Shown: positions 43,201 through 55,400 of the stretch, piece by piece
How the letters are laid out: each line of letters opens with the position of its first letter
Position numbering within the stretch: the stretch's first letter is position 1
From: Sphingomonas jatrophae
Lineage (GTDB): Bacteria; Pseudomonadota; Alphaproteobacteria; Sphingomonadales; Sphingomonadaceae
Direction: 5' to 3'
DNA length: 64,000 bases
Assembly (NCBI RefSeq): GCF_900113315.1
Contig: NZ_FOZG01000002.1
Coordinates: 930,001 to 994,000 of the forward strand
Notes under the pieces: generated by a model
Databases searched by the model: none
What the model was told of the DNA's origin: nothing
Seen by the model: the letters and a program-made list of their open reading frames with translations, nothing else
Program-made: the position numbers and the translations under genes

Positions 43201-43426
43201 CCACGCTGCGGCAGGTCAGCGCATAGGCACGGTCGAACGGCCCACCGAGCTGCGGGTCCTTCCAGTTGCGGTTGGCGATGCACGGCTCCCCCGTGCCGTC
43301 GCGGCCGAGCGCGATGCGGTCGGGCAGCACACCCCCGCCGCCGCTCGCTGAGGCACAGCCGGCGAGCAGCAGCGGCAGGCCGGCGGAGAGCAGCCCGGCG
43401 GGCAGGAGGGCGGAACGGCGGATCAT
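40241..43426 (-). CDS. CHAT-domain caspase-like protease lipoprotein of the two-partner secretion operon
   Basis: A 1061-residue protein. The N terminus is a lipoprotein signal peptide with lipobox LLAGC followed by Ala-Ser, so outer-membrane sorting is expected. Residues about 30-170 hold several cysteines (GEPCIANRNW, ALTCRSV, ALCGAPG, RRCFDK). The middle is helical with TPR-like repeats. The C-terminal CHAT protease domain has the catalytic dyad: His903 in HFATHG and Cys952 in VVLAACQTSAG, followed by GLVRAFLTANARAVLATYWKV. The CHAT fold is shared with caspases and separase. It starts 12 bases after the TpsA gene, forming tpsB-tpsA-chat. A role in processing, release or quality control of TpsA is inferred from this arrangement only. 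The ATG at 43426 is chosen because the upstream extension would bury the signal peptide. Confidence 0.9.
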   Translation of the reverse strand: MIRRSALLPAGLLSAGLPLLLAGCASASGGGGVLPDRIALGRDGTGEPCIANRNWKDPQLGGPFDRAYALTCRSVAASRPVGSVAAVLTREAKAEDAALCGAPGAVTFRGQPAEARRCFDKALGTQTVVVRFTRGGQTYRGSATPSVQGPMEAALAALAGLGVPADTGTAAPTSFQTTELAAAPGAGEAGGYDAGFDAQIALREGIVLNRQGQSVDASRVLNDALSRLPRGALPGTRAELALEAGLADSNIRFNDASDDHFALAKTLLDENPNVDRAPFLLQKLSVYRALDRLNRRDWTGALTALDVKLQPEGSLLQNSGLLADLNQAPQDSATASAVVGGPSTAELNQYVINAQRYWAASVAYLARGGTDAVAQSQAALDGARDNLVKLLGGRIDPASVLWLIAQVERQSGRLDARRAEVAGGDAVNAGYATAIAKFDCAVAALQATLPPSTAAGQCAVPLSDATRARLISTNAIASGPIAAETQMERAGLLRRAGAPTERVLADYNTAVDALIATSRSSGGTPTGIENYLDLLTEEAKANPSSDAAERFFRAVQAIGEPGIARQMSQLQSIVTSGGTTAARVRDRTELGRELSSLRYAITAEQDPARRTSLEQQRDAKQAQLDAIEAELGANSRLAQIDDRPVTVADIQGALQPGEIYLKLVEIRAREYGIVIGKDQVQVYPLAAPARDLKTIASVVRLSIRDEADRRIPVFRVRAANGLFNLIAGPARDQINAAKAIVVDPAGPLVTLPVGVLVTDTESVKAYEAAGATARNDYSKVAFLAAQADISNALSPRSFLISRKTAESTARNAFIGFGEHAPPPPVMVASRGPVSLGLGCPIEFTELARALRESEPISARRIAIAADALGVPNAPRVTGAAFTDTAVTSEQDLDQYQVLHFATHGLPEQQVGCTDIPPSLITSVGEGASDGFLSFSEIAGLRLNANLVVLAACQTSAGLSRELARQSGQEEAGKSLEGLVRAFLTANARAVLATYWKVSVEAESDALFKTFYETGRRKSIGDALRVAQGTLMKSPRYSHPYYWGAYFIVGDASKTMLSPTKG

Positions 43427-43437
43427 GGCGGTGGCCC

Positions 43438-46400
43438 TCACTGGTCGGTCGGGGTTTCGGCGGGGCAGGTGGAATCGGTCGCCGGGTCGCACTTCTGGTC
43501 GTCGAACTGAAAGTCGATCGTGCCGAGATCGGAGAAGAGCGATTCGTTGTTGGTGCCGACGACGGGGTCGAACTGCACCGCCAGATCGTCCGCGGTGCGG
43601 AAGATGTTGGCGCGCGCCTCGTCGAAGATGTTGAGCAGCGGCGTGGCGACGGCGTTGATCAGGCAGCCGCCGCCGCCCGATCCGACGAGGCAGCCGTTGA
43701 TGCGGCTGTTGGCCGGGTTCAACGTGTTCAGCACGATCACGCTGCCGCCCTGCAGCGCGGCGCTGCTGCCCTGCAGCTGGTTGATCACGCCGAACAGGGC
43801 AAGGCCGTTGGGCCCCGCCGGTCCGGAGGACGGCCCCTGGCTGGTCAGGCTCACCAGATTGCCGGCCACCACGCCCGTATTCGGATTGGCGCGGTTCGGC
43901 TGGCCGGTATTCTGGAACAGCGCATAATCGCCATAGGTGACGCGCAGCGTCGTCGCGGTCAGCAGGTTGGCGCCGTCCGCATAGGTGTTGGCCGGGTTGC
44001 GCGCCGCCGAATTGTAGAGCGTCGAAGTCGAGTTGGAGATGAACTCGCGCGCGACACGGCTGAAATCGATCCCCGTGCCGTTGCCCGACAGGTTCAGGCT
44101 CGTCGCGTCGGTGGCATCGGGCTGGCCGAGGAAGTCGGAGCGCAGGCCGAAGGCGATGCGGTTCGCCCGCAGGTCCACCGTGGCATCGCCGCTCAGCGTC
44201 GGCCCGGGCGTGCCCTGCGTCACCCCGCCGAGCAGGATGCGCCCGCCCCCTTGCGGCGTCGCGGTGGCGACGATCAGCGACGCACGGCCGACATCCTCGG
44301 GCGTGCCCGCGCTGCCGCCCGTCGCCACGATCGCGCTCCTGGTGCCGCCGAGTTGCAGCGTGCGCCCCGCGCTGATCGCGCCGGCATCGGTGACCGTGCC
44401 GTACAGGTCGATCCGCCCGGTCGTCAGCACGTCGATGCGGCTGCTGCCGGTGCCGGCGGCGAGCGTGACGTTGCCGATCACCACGTTGCGCGCCGCATCG
44501 CCGAACGTCTGCACCAGCGTGATGGTGGGCGAGGTGATGCGGTTGAACTGCGCCGCTGTCAGGTCGAACCCGCCGGTCGGCGCGGCGATGGTGGTGCCGC
44601 TCGCGCCACTGGTGCCGGCGGTGAAATCGCCCAGCACCATCGTCGCGGTCGTGGCGCCGACGGGCGAGCGGTTGACCAGCTGCACCGCACCGGCGGTGAG
44701 CGGGCCGTAAAGGTCGAGCTCGTTGGCGCGGATCACGGCGCTGTTCGCCGCGGTGCGGCCGCTGCCGCCGACGGTGACGCCGCCGGTGCCCTCCGCACTC
44801 GCCAGACCGATCACCGCTTCGTTGGCGGCGTTGAGCTCGAACGTGGTGCCGGCGGTGGCGCTGGTCAGCTGCAGGTTGCCCGCGGTCGCGGTCAGCGTCA
44901 TGGCCTGGCCGGACACGGCGGTGCCGATGCCCAGGCCAGCCGCATCCGCCGAGGCCGCCGTCACGGCAAGGTTGCCGCGCGTCGCCTCCAGCTTGCCCCG
45001 CACCCGCAGATTGCCGGCGATGGCCAGCGTGGCGTTGGTGCCGCCCGTCGCATTCTCGATCGTGGCGCTCGCCGCATTGATCGAGAGGGCGCCGCCCGCG
45101 GTGATCGCGCTCGTCACGCTCAGCGGGCCGCCGATCGCCAGCGTGGCATTGCCGCCCGCCGTGCCGTTGGCCAGCGTCGCCGCCCCCGTCGTCGTCAGGG
45201 TGAGCGCCTGCGATGCGCTCGCCGTGCCGATCGTCGCGGAAGCGCCGCGGATGGTCGTGTCACCGCCCGCCGCTGCGACACCGCCGGTGACGGTGACGGC
45301 GCCCGTGGCAGTCAGCGTCGCGCTGGTCGTCGCGCTGCCGTCGCCCAGGGTCAGGTCGCCCACATCCGCGACGAGGCGCAGCAGGCCGCCGCGCGCGGTG
45401 GCGCGGGTCGTGGCGATCCGGTCGGTGCTGACGTCGATCAGCGTGCCCGCATCCACCGTGCCGAGCCGGGCCAGCGTGCCGCCCGTCACCGTCACCGCGC
45501 CATTGCCCGAGCGGAGATTGGCCGCCCCCGCGCCGATGCCGGTGACTTCGCCCGCCGCCGCCGTCACCTGGAGCGCGCCGCCGGTCGCAACGATGTCGCC
45601 CAGCCGCGCATCGGAGGCGGACGTGATCGTGGTCGCCCCGCCGCTGGTCAGCGTGGTCACCACGATGTCGCCGCTGCCGCCGCTCGTCAGGGTGGCGGTG
45701 CCGCCCGCACGGCCGCTGGTGAGCGTGAGATCCCCGGACCGCGCAGTCGCCGCCAGCGCGCCGCCGGCCGCCGCAGTGCCGACGGTCAGCGCCGCACCGT
45801 CGAGCGTGATGGGTCCGCGCGTCGTGCGGATCGTGCCGATCGTGGTGGCGCCGCGGCTGCGCACGCTGGCCGCATCGCCCGCGCTCAGCGTGCCGATCGC
45901 TGCGGTGGTGCCCGCATCGATCGTGGCGCTGGTGCCCGCCGCGCCCGTGCCGAGCGCGATGCTGCCGACGTCGGCGACAAGGCTGAGCGCCCCCGCGGTC
46001 GCCGTGGCGTTGGTCACGTCGATCGTGTCCGCCGTGACCGCAAGATCGCTGCCCGCGCTCGCGCTACCGAGGCGGACGAGCGTGCCGCCGGTGATGGTGA
46101 GCGCCCCGCCCGCCGTCAGGTCCGCGCGGCCGCCGTCAATGCCCGTCACCTCGCCCGCGCCCGCCACGATGGTCATCGCGCCGCCGGACGAGACGGTGCG
46201 CAGCCGCACGTCGCTGGCCGAGGTGAAGCTGGCCGGGCCGGTCACGCCGAGCTGGCCGACGATGATGTCGCCCGCATCGGTCGTCAGCGTCGCAGCGCCG
46301 GTCACGTCGGCGCGGTCGGCGGTTGCGCTGGCGAGCGTCAGGTCACCCGTCCGCGCGCGCACCGACAGGTCGCCGCTGCGCAGCTGGTCGATCGTGACGC

Positions 46401-49400
46401 TGCCGCCGTCGATCGTCGCCGGCCCGCTGGTCAGCGAGACGACGCGGATCGCGCCGCCCGCCGTCGCGGTCAGCGGTCCTGTCTCGAGCCGGTTGGCGGT
46501 GATCGCGTCTGCAGCGGTGAGCGCAGCCGCACCGCCGCTGGCCAGCGTGTCGAGCTGGATTGAGCCAGTGCGCGCCGTCAGCGCGGCATCACGGTCCACC
46601 GTCGTGCCGGTGACGGTGATCGACGCCGCGTCCACGCCCAGATTGCCGCCCGTCGCGGTCAACGAGGTGATCGTGATCGCGCCGCCCGCGCTCGCGACGA
46701 TGTCGGCCGCGCCGGTCAGGCTCGTGCGCGCCCAGCGAGAGCCCGCCGCCGCATCGCCGGTGACGAGCACGTCCGCCACACCGGAAGCATCCGAGTCCGC
46801 GCCGGCCAGGGTGCCGCTCGACCAGGTCGAACCGGAGATGTTGCCGTCCGCACGCACCGCAATGTCGTCCCGCGCCGAAAGATTGCCGGTCAGGATGTCG
46901 CCGCCCCGAGCCGTCAGTGCGATATCGCGGGCGCCTGCATTGGTCAGGTCGATCGTGCCGGCAGAACCGCCCGCCGTGCCCGCGACGACCGCGAGGTCGC
47001 GGCCGGAGCTGACGTTGCCGAGCGTGACATTCCGGCCAGCGACAACGCGGATGTCCTTGGTTTCGCCGATTGCCACGAGGCTGTTGAACAGCGCACCGGA
47101 GATCGGGCCGATATCCGTCTTCGCTGTGAGCGTGACATTGCCCGTCGCGGCCGCGACCACGCCGAACTGGATGGCCGTGTCCGAGGTGAGCGTCACGTCG
47201 GCGTCGGCCGAGGCGATGCCGCCGGTCAGCCCGTTGACGAGCAGCAGGTCGTCGCCGCCCAGCTTGGTCAGCGTTGTCCGCCCGCCGACGCTGCCCGAGG
47301 TCAGCTCCAGCCGTCCGGTCGTCGCCGTCAGCCGCAGGTCGCCACCGGTGCCATTGGCGGTCGCGCTCGGCGCGAAGAAGCTGGCGCCCGCCGCGTCGAT
47401 ATCGTTGCCCGCCAGCGCCGTGCCGGTCAGCGCGTCCGCCGCGCCCGCCACATCGACCGGGCCGAGCCCGCCGATGCTGCCGCCCGAGACGATCGCCGCG
47501 GTGCGGATCGCGCCGCCTGCCCGGATCGCCACGTCGTCGCGCGCGATGATTGCGACCGCCGTCACCGCGCCGCCGGCGCTCAGCGCCACGTCACGGCCCT
47601 GTGCCGCGTCGATCAGCGTGATGTCGCCGCCGGTCGTGATGGCAAGATCGTTCGCGCCGCCGCTGCCGGAGGTCACCGGGCCGCGCAGCCGCACGTCGGA
47701 GCCTGCGCCGTTGGCGCTGGCGCGATTGATCGCGATCGCGGTGCCGGCGACGTCGATGTCGTTGCCGGTCATGTCGATGCCGGTCAGCAGCGCGTCGGCC
47801 GAGCCCGGCTCGTCCGCGGCTGCTCCACTGGTCCAGCTGTCGCCCGTGACGGTGCCACCCGCGCGGATCGCGATGTCGTCGCGCGCGGCAAGCGTGGTGG
47901 CGATGACATTGCCGCCGGCATTGAGCGCGATATCCCGACCGGTGCCCGTGCCGAGCGTCAGGTCGATCGCCGTGCCGATCGCCACGTCGCGCCCGGCCTC
48001 GGCCGTGCCGATCGTCGCCGACGTGGCGGAGTTGCCCGTCACGTCGCGTCCCGCGATCAGCGTGCCGGCGACGAGCGTGTCCGTCGTGCCCAGCTTGGTC
48101 AGGCTGACGTTCCGCCCGGCGCTGCCCGTGCCGGTCACCTCCAGCCGGCCACTTCCCGCGGTCACGCGCAGGTCGCCGTCGACGCCGCTCGCCGCCGCAT
48201 TGCTGATGCGCACCGTGCCGCCATCCACCTGGATGTCGTTGCCCGCAAGCGCCGTGCCGCCGCCCAGCAGCGCATCTGCCACGCCCGCCGCGTCGACCGG
48301 GCCGAGCCCGCCGACCGTCACGCCGCTGGCCAGATCGCCGGTGACGACCGCGCCGGTCGCCCGGATGGCGATGTCGTCACGCGCGTCGATCCGCGCCACC
48401 GTGATGTCGCGAGCGGCGCCCAGCGCCACGTCGCGCCCGGCGGCATTGCCGGTCAGCACGATGTCGCGCCCCGCGCCGAGATCGAGGTCGCCGTCCACGG
48501 TCCCGCCCGTCACGCTGGCCGAGCTCAACCGGATGTCGGCATCCGCGCCCACCGCCCGCACAGTGCCGATGGTGATCGCCGTCGCGGCGACGTCGGTGTC
48601 GCGGCCGGTCAGGTCCACGCCGGTCAGCAGCGTATCGGCAGCTCCCGGGGCATCGCCCCGCGTCGTGCCGCCGATGGTCGCGCCCGAGGTCCAGCTCAGG
48701 CCGGTGGCGGTGCCCGTCGTGCGGATGGCGATGTCGTCGCCGGCCGCCAGCGTCGTCGCCACCAGCGTGCCGGTGGACAGCGCGATGTCGCGCCCGGCGC
48801 TCGCCGCCGTCACGTCGATCGTCGGCGCGCCCGCGCCGTTGGTCGTGCCGGCAAAGTCGCGCGCCGCGGTCACCGTCGCCAGCCGCGCCAGCGTGCCCGC
48901 GGTGACCAGCACGTCGCTCGCCGCATCCAGCGTGGTCAACGTCGCGCGCCCGCCCGCGCCGATGCCCGTTGCCTCGTTGGCGGCGGTGACGGTCAGCGTG
49001 CCGCTCTGCGAGGTGACGGTGCCGAGGCGGATGCTCGTCGACGACAGAATCGTCGTCGGCGCCGCCGGGGTCGCGCCGCCGGTGGTCAGCGTCGTCACCT
49101 GGAGTTCGTCGACGCCGCCCTGCTTCTCGATCCGCGCCGCGCCGGCAATGTCGCCGGTCGTGAAGACGAGCGCGTCGGAGCGCGCCAGCACGGCCAGGTC
49201 GCCGCCTGCATTGCCCGTCGTGATCGTGGTGCCGCCGAAGCTGGCGCCGGCAATGTCGATGTCGTTCCCGTCGAGCGTCGCTCCGACCAGCGTATCCGCC
49301 ACGCCCGTGGCATCGATCGCCCCGACACCGCTCTGCAGCGCGCCCACGCCGATGCCGCCGCCAGCCCGCAGCGCGATATCGTCCTGCGCGGTGATGCCGG

Positions 49401-52400
49401 CAGTCGAGATGAAGCCGCCCGCACCCAGCGCCACGTCGCGCGCCACGGCATCGTTCGTCAGCGAGATGTTGCCGCCGGCGGTGAGCGACAGATCGCCCGC
49501 CGGATCGCCGCCGGAGACCGGCCCCGCAATCCGGATGTCGGAGAGGAAGCCGTTGGCGGTCGCCGCGCCGATGCGGACGCTGCTGCCGGCCACGTCGATG
49601 TCGTTGCCGGTCAGGTCGACCGCTCCGACCAGCGTGTCCGCCGCGCCCGCCGCGTCGAGCGACGGCGCAACGCCGCTCACCCAGCCTGTGCCGACGATGG
49701 CGCCCGCGGCGCGGATAGCGATGTCGTCGCCCGCGGACACGTCCTGAACGGTCGCGTCGCCGGTGGTGGTGCGGATCGCCACGTCTCGACCAGCGGAGAC
49801 CAAGGTCTTGGTCATCGAGCCGGCGGTCAGCGTCGCGTCGGCCGGGTTCAGCCCCGCGCTCGCCGGCGGCACCGTCACGCCGTCCGGATTGGGGTCGGTC
49901 TCGCCGATCAACGGCACGATCAGGCCCGCACGCACCACCGCGATACTGTCATTGCCCGCCACGGTCGAGGTGACGCTGCCCGCCGCCGCAATGCCGGTGC
50001 CGGTCGCATCGCCGCCCGCCACGATGGTCAGGTTGCCGCCGCGCGCCTGCGCGCCGAGCGCGCCGCCGGAGGCATTGAGCGAGAGCAGGCCGAGCCCGGT
50101 CGACAGCGACACGTCGCCTTCCGCCGCCAGCGTGTCGGTCGCGGTCAGAGAACGGCCGCTCAGCACCAGCGACTGCCGCGCGCCGTCGAAGCCGGTGACG
50201 GTAACCTTGCGCGTCGCGATGTCGCCCGAGGTCGTCACCTGCAGCCCCGCGCGCACGCTCACATCGCCGACGAAGGCGACATTGCCGGCATCCAGCGCCA
50301 GCGCGCCGAAGGTGGTTCCGGTCGCATCCGTGCCGCGCAGGCTGCGCGCCGCCACCGTGCCGAGCGTCAGCGAACTGCCGGGGGTCGCCAGGCGGACGCC
50401 GATGTTGGAGGCGCGGTTGGTCGCCCCGCCGAGCAGGGTCGTGCCCTCGACGAAGGCGATGTTGCCGCCCGTCGCATCGAGCACGAGGCTCTCCGCACCC
50501 GCCGCCATATCGTCCTGATTGGCGACGAGCGTCAGCCCCGCGCGTCCGTCGATCCCGCCCGCGGTGGAGACGATGCGCACGCGCCCGTTCGCCTGCTGGC
50601 GCACCGCGACGTTCGTCTCGCCGAGCAGCACGCGCCCGCCCTGGACGAGATAGTCGCGCCCGGCCTGCACCGTACCGGCGATCTCCGCGTCAGCGCCCGC
50701 CGTCACGCGAACGTCGCGCGCGGCGGTGAGCGTGCCGGCCCGCACCGCGCCGGTCGCGGTGACGTTCACGTCGCGCGCCTGCGTGGCGGACAGCGGATCG
50801 GCCAACGCCACCGCGTTGTTCAGCCGCACGTTGGTCGCCGAAACGATCGTCACGCTGGCCGGTGCGCCCGCTGCCGTTCCGGCGGTGACCGTGCCGGTGA
50901 CGATCAGGTCGTTCGTGTCGGCGCCCTGCTTGGTCAGCAGCACGTCCGCGCCTGCCGTGCCCGTGCCCAGCTCCAGCCGGCGTGCCGTTGCCGTCAGGCG
51001 CAGGTCGCCCTGGGCACCGTTCGCCGTCGCGGTGGTCGCAAGAACGGTCGCGCCCCGCGCATCGATGTCCGCACCCGCCAGCAGGCCGCCGGCGAGCAGG
51101 TCCGCCGCCCCGGCCGCGCCCGTCTCGACCGGCGCGAGCCCGCCGACCTCGACGCCCGATTGCATCGCGCCCGTGCTGATCGTGCCGGTCGCCGTGTCCG
51201 CCCGGATGGCGATGTCGTCGCGCGCGTTCAGCGCCGCGGTGGAGACCGAGGCGCCATTCAGCGCGATGTCGCGGCCAATCGCGGTGTTGCCGAGGGCGAT
51301 CGCCCCGGTCGCGGTGATGACGAGGTCGGCCGCGGCATCGCCGATGGTGCCGCCGCCGTTGATCCGCACGTCGTCCGCCGACTGGATCGCTGCGAAGGTG
51401 ATCGGACCGGACGAGGCGAGATCCACGTCCTGCCCGGTGAAGTTGACCGCAGGCAGCAGCGCGTCCGCGGCGCCCGCCGCATCGGTCGGGCCCGCGCCAT
51501 TGGCGGTCGCGCCGCTGGTGATGGTGCCCGTGCTGATCCCGCCCGCGCCGCCACGGATCGCCACGTCGTCGCGCGCGGTCAGCGCCAGCACCGATACACG
51601 CTCGCCCGCGGAAATCGCGATGTCGCGCGCCTGCACGGCGCTGTTCAGCGTCACGTTGCCACCCGCCGTCGCGTAGAAGTCGGCCTCGGCCAGGGGCTGC
51701 ACGATCGCGCCATCGAGGCGGATGTCCGATCCCGTGCCCCTCGCATCGATCCGCTGGATGGTGATCGCGTTCGCCGCCACGTCAATGTCGTTGCCGGCAA
51801 GCGCGCCGGCGCCGAGCACGGCATCGGCCGCGCCGGTGACATCGGCTGCGCCAAGGCCGGCAACGCCGGTGCCGCTCGTCCACGACGTGCCGGTAGCGAA
51901 CGCGGCGGCGCCGGCCCGGATGACGATGTCGTCGCGGGCGGACAGGGTCGTGGCGACGATGGTGCCGGCAGCGCGCAGCACGACGTCGCGGCCGCCGCCG
52001 TTGGTCAGCGTGATCGCGTTGACCAGCCCGACGCCGGTCGATTGCACGTCCAGGTCGCCGCTGGCGATGACGGTATTGAGCTGCGCCGCCGTCTGCGACC
52101 GGATCACCGCACTGCCGAGCGTGGCGGCATTGCCGTTCGCCGTGCCGATGTTGAGCGTGCCGGTGACGCTCAGGAGATCGGTCGCGCCCGTCTTGGTCAG
52201 TGTCGCATTGCCGGCGACGCTGCCGCCGCCCAGTTGCAGCAAGGTATCGGTCGCGGTCAGCCGCAGGTCGTCGTTGGACGATACCGAATTGAGGCCGGCC
52301 TGCGCGGTGGTGAGCAGCAGGCGCCCGCCGGTCGCGTCGATGTCCGCGCCGACCAGCGTGCCGCCGGCGAGCGTATCCGCCACACCCGCCGCATCCGTCG

Positions 52401-55400
52401 CCGCCAGTCCACCGACCGTCGCACCCGAGCGCCACGTGCCGCCCTGAAGGCTCGGCCCGCGCACCGCAATGTCGTCGCGCGCAGTCAGCGTGGATGCGGT
52501 GATCGTGCCGGTGTCAGTGGTCAGCGCGATGTCGACGCCCTCGGCCGCGGTCACCGTCAGGCCGGTCGCGCCGCTCAGCCGCACGTTGCCGAGCACCGCG
52601 CTCGCGCCGGCCGCGGTCAGCGTGCCGGCGGTGGAGGTCGCGGTGATGTCCGGCGCCGTCGATCCGTCCGCACCCGTGCTCGTCAGCTGCCCCGTCGAGA
52701 AGCCGTCGCGCGCCGTCAGGATGATCCCGCCCGACGCCGACATAGCGGCCAGCGCTGCGGCGCCCGTGCTGTTGGTCAGCGCGCCGTTGGCCGCGGTCAG
52801 GCTGACGCCATTGTTCGCGCCGGTCACGTTTATCGCGCCGACCGAGACGTTGCCGCCCGTGCTGGTCAGCGCCAGCGTCGCCCCCGTCAGGTCGACCGCG
52901 CCGACCGTGAGATTGCCCGTCCGCGTCACGCCGTCGAGGATGCCGCCCGCGCCGACGCTGGAGCGGAGCGCCGCCGCGCGCACGTTGCCCAGCGTCGTCG
53001 CGCCCGCTTGGTCGGCGGTGGCGAGGATCACGGCGGTGCGCGTCGTCTCGCTGCCGCCGTTCAGCTGCGAATTGGCGGCGAAGTTGATCGCCTGCCCCGC
53101 CGCATTGGTCCTGAGCGTCAGGTTCGCGCCCGCGCCGCTGCCCGATTGCAGCGTCAAATTCTCGCCGCCGGTGATCCCGCCGGTGCGCGCGGTGATCGTC
53201 ACCGCGCCGCCCGCGCGCTGCGTCTCCGCATCGGCATCGACACCCAGGCCCACCGCATTGCCGGTGACGTCATAGGTGCCGTCCGCGCTGATCGCGCCGG
53301 GCACCGTCACGTCGAGGCTCGCCGTCAGGCTGACATTGCCGCCCGCGATGATGGTCGGCGCGATCAGGTTGTCGCCCAGCGCCTCCAGGATCACATCCGC
53401 ACCGGCAGGCGAGGCGGTGATCGCGCCGACCGTCACGGTCGATCCGCGCACCGTCACGTCGTCGCCGGCATTGATCGTGCCGGTGGTGACGAGATTGCTG
53501 CCCGTCGCCGTGGTCGCGCCGGCGCTGACGATGTTGCCGACGTTGATCGTGCCGCCGCCGATGGCGTTCAGCGTCACGTTGCCGCCGCTGTTGGTCAGCG
53601 CGCCGGTGCCGATCGTCCCCCCGTCCGAGGTGAAGCGCAGCAGCGCGCCGCTGTTCCGCACCGTGACCGCCTGGGTCGAGATCGACAGCGCCCTGACGTC
53701 CAGCGTGTTGGCGACATCCAGCGTGCCCGCGGTGAAGGCGGTGGAGCGGACGATGCCGCCGACGCTGCCGGAGGGAGCGAGCGTGCGCGCCGTGACGTTG
53801 CCGAGGGTCAGCGGCGTATCGCCAGCGCCGACGAACACGTCGGAGCTGCGGTTGGGCGTGCCGTCCGCCGCGGTGCCGCCGATGATCGTCGTGCCGGCGA
53901 AGGCGATGCCGCCCGCGCCGGGGACGAAGGTGATCGCCTCACTGCCCGCGCCGCCGCTGTTGCCGGTCAGCGTCAGCCCGCTGCGACCGGTGATCGTGCC
54001 CGCGCCGCGCGCGGTCAGCGTCACGCCGCCTGTCGCCGCGAGCACGCGCGCCGCGCCGCCTGCATCGCCCAGCGTCACCGATCCGCCCTCGATGCTGACG
54101 TCGCCCGTCACCGGCGACGTGCCTGCCACCCCGCCAGTGACGAACACGTTGCTGCCCGTCGAGGTGATCGTCGCGTCCCCGTCGCGGGTGCTGAGCCCGG
54201 CGAGGTTGACCGCCCCCTGCCCGGTCACCGTGATCGCGCCATCGGCGGCGAGATTGCCGGTCGCCGTCACCAGCCCGGCGGGCGGCCCGCCACGCGCGTC
54301 GAGCGTCAGCGTCTGCCCGTCACCGCGGATTGTCACTGCGCCGACGGCGATGCTGCCGTTCAGCGTCGAGGCCGAAAAGCTCTGGTTCAGGTCGAGATTG
54401 TTGAAGCGCAGGTTGCCGGACAGGCGCGACACACCCGGCGTCGCGGTCGGGGGTGTCCCCAGCGTCGTCGAGAGCAGGCTGTTCGCGGTGACGTTGCCCA
54501 GCGCCAACGGGCTGCCGTCGCCCAGCTGGACGATGGTCAGGTCGGTGCGGCTGGCGGCGGTGCCCGCTACCAGGCTGGTGGTCGTCGTGCCCGGCGTTGC
54601 GGTGGCAAAATTGATCGACCCGTTCGCGTCGGTGGTCCGCAGCGTCAGGCCATTGTCTGCTGCCGTCGCGCTCGCTCCCGCGGCGTTGGCCGTCAGGACC
54701 AGCCCGGCATTGCCGGTGATGCTGCTGCTCGCCCGGACCGACACTGCGCCGTTCGCGCTCTGCGTGCCGCCCAACGTGATGCTGCTGCCGCTGCCGACAT
54801 TGTAGTTGCCGCCCGCGCTCACCGTGCCGGTCACCGACACGCTGGTGCCGCCGACGGTCAGCTGGCCGCCCGCGGTCATGTTGCCGGCGAGGCTGACCGC
54901 GCCTGCGCCCTGAACGTTGATCCTGCCGCCGGAGACCAGCCCGGCCGGCGCTGCGCCTGCCGACTGCACGATGCCGCTGTCCTGCAGATTGGACGGCATG
55001 GAGACGCTCGGCGAGAAGACGGAGCCCGCCGCCAGCACGATGCCGCGGTCGGTCGCCACCGCGGATGTCGCCTCGATCCGTCCGCCGACCAGCAGCGAGC
55101 GCGCGATGCCGCCGCCCGCCGCGCGCGCGAAGCCCAGCGTCACGGTCTGCCCGTTGACGGTGGAGTTCACCGTCATGTCCGCATCCACCGTCGATCCGGC
55201 CGCGATCGTGAAGGCGAGCGGGCTGCCCGTGGTGCGCGCGACGGTGACGTCCTGGCCGACGATGAAGCCGGTATCGCCGCCGGCAGATTGGGTGCCGCCC
55301 GTCGCGGTGACCTGCGCGCCGATGAACACGAGGTCTCCCCGGGTGCTGATCGTGCCGCCGGAGATGTTGATCGCGCCGCCGGTGCCGGTGAACTGGGTCG

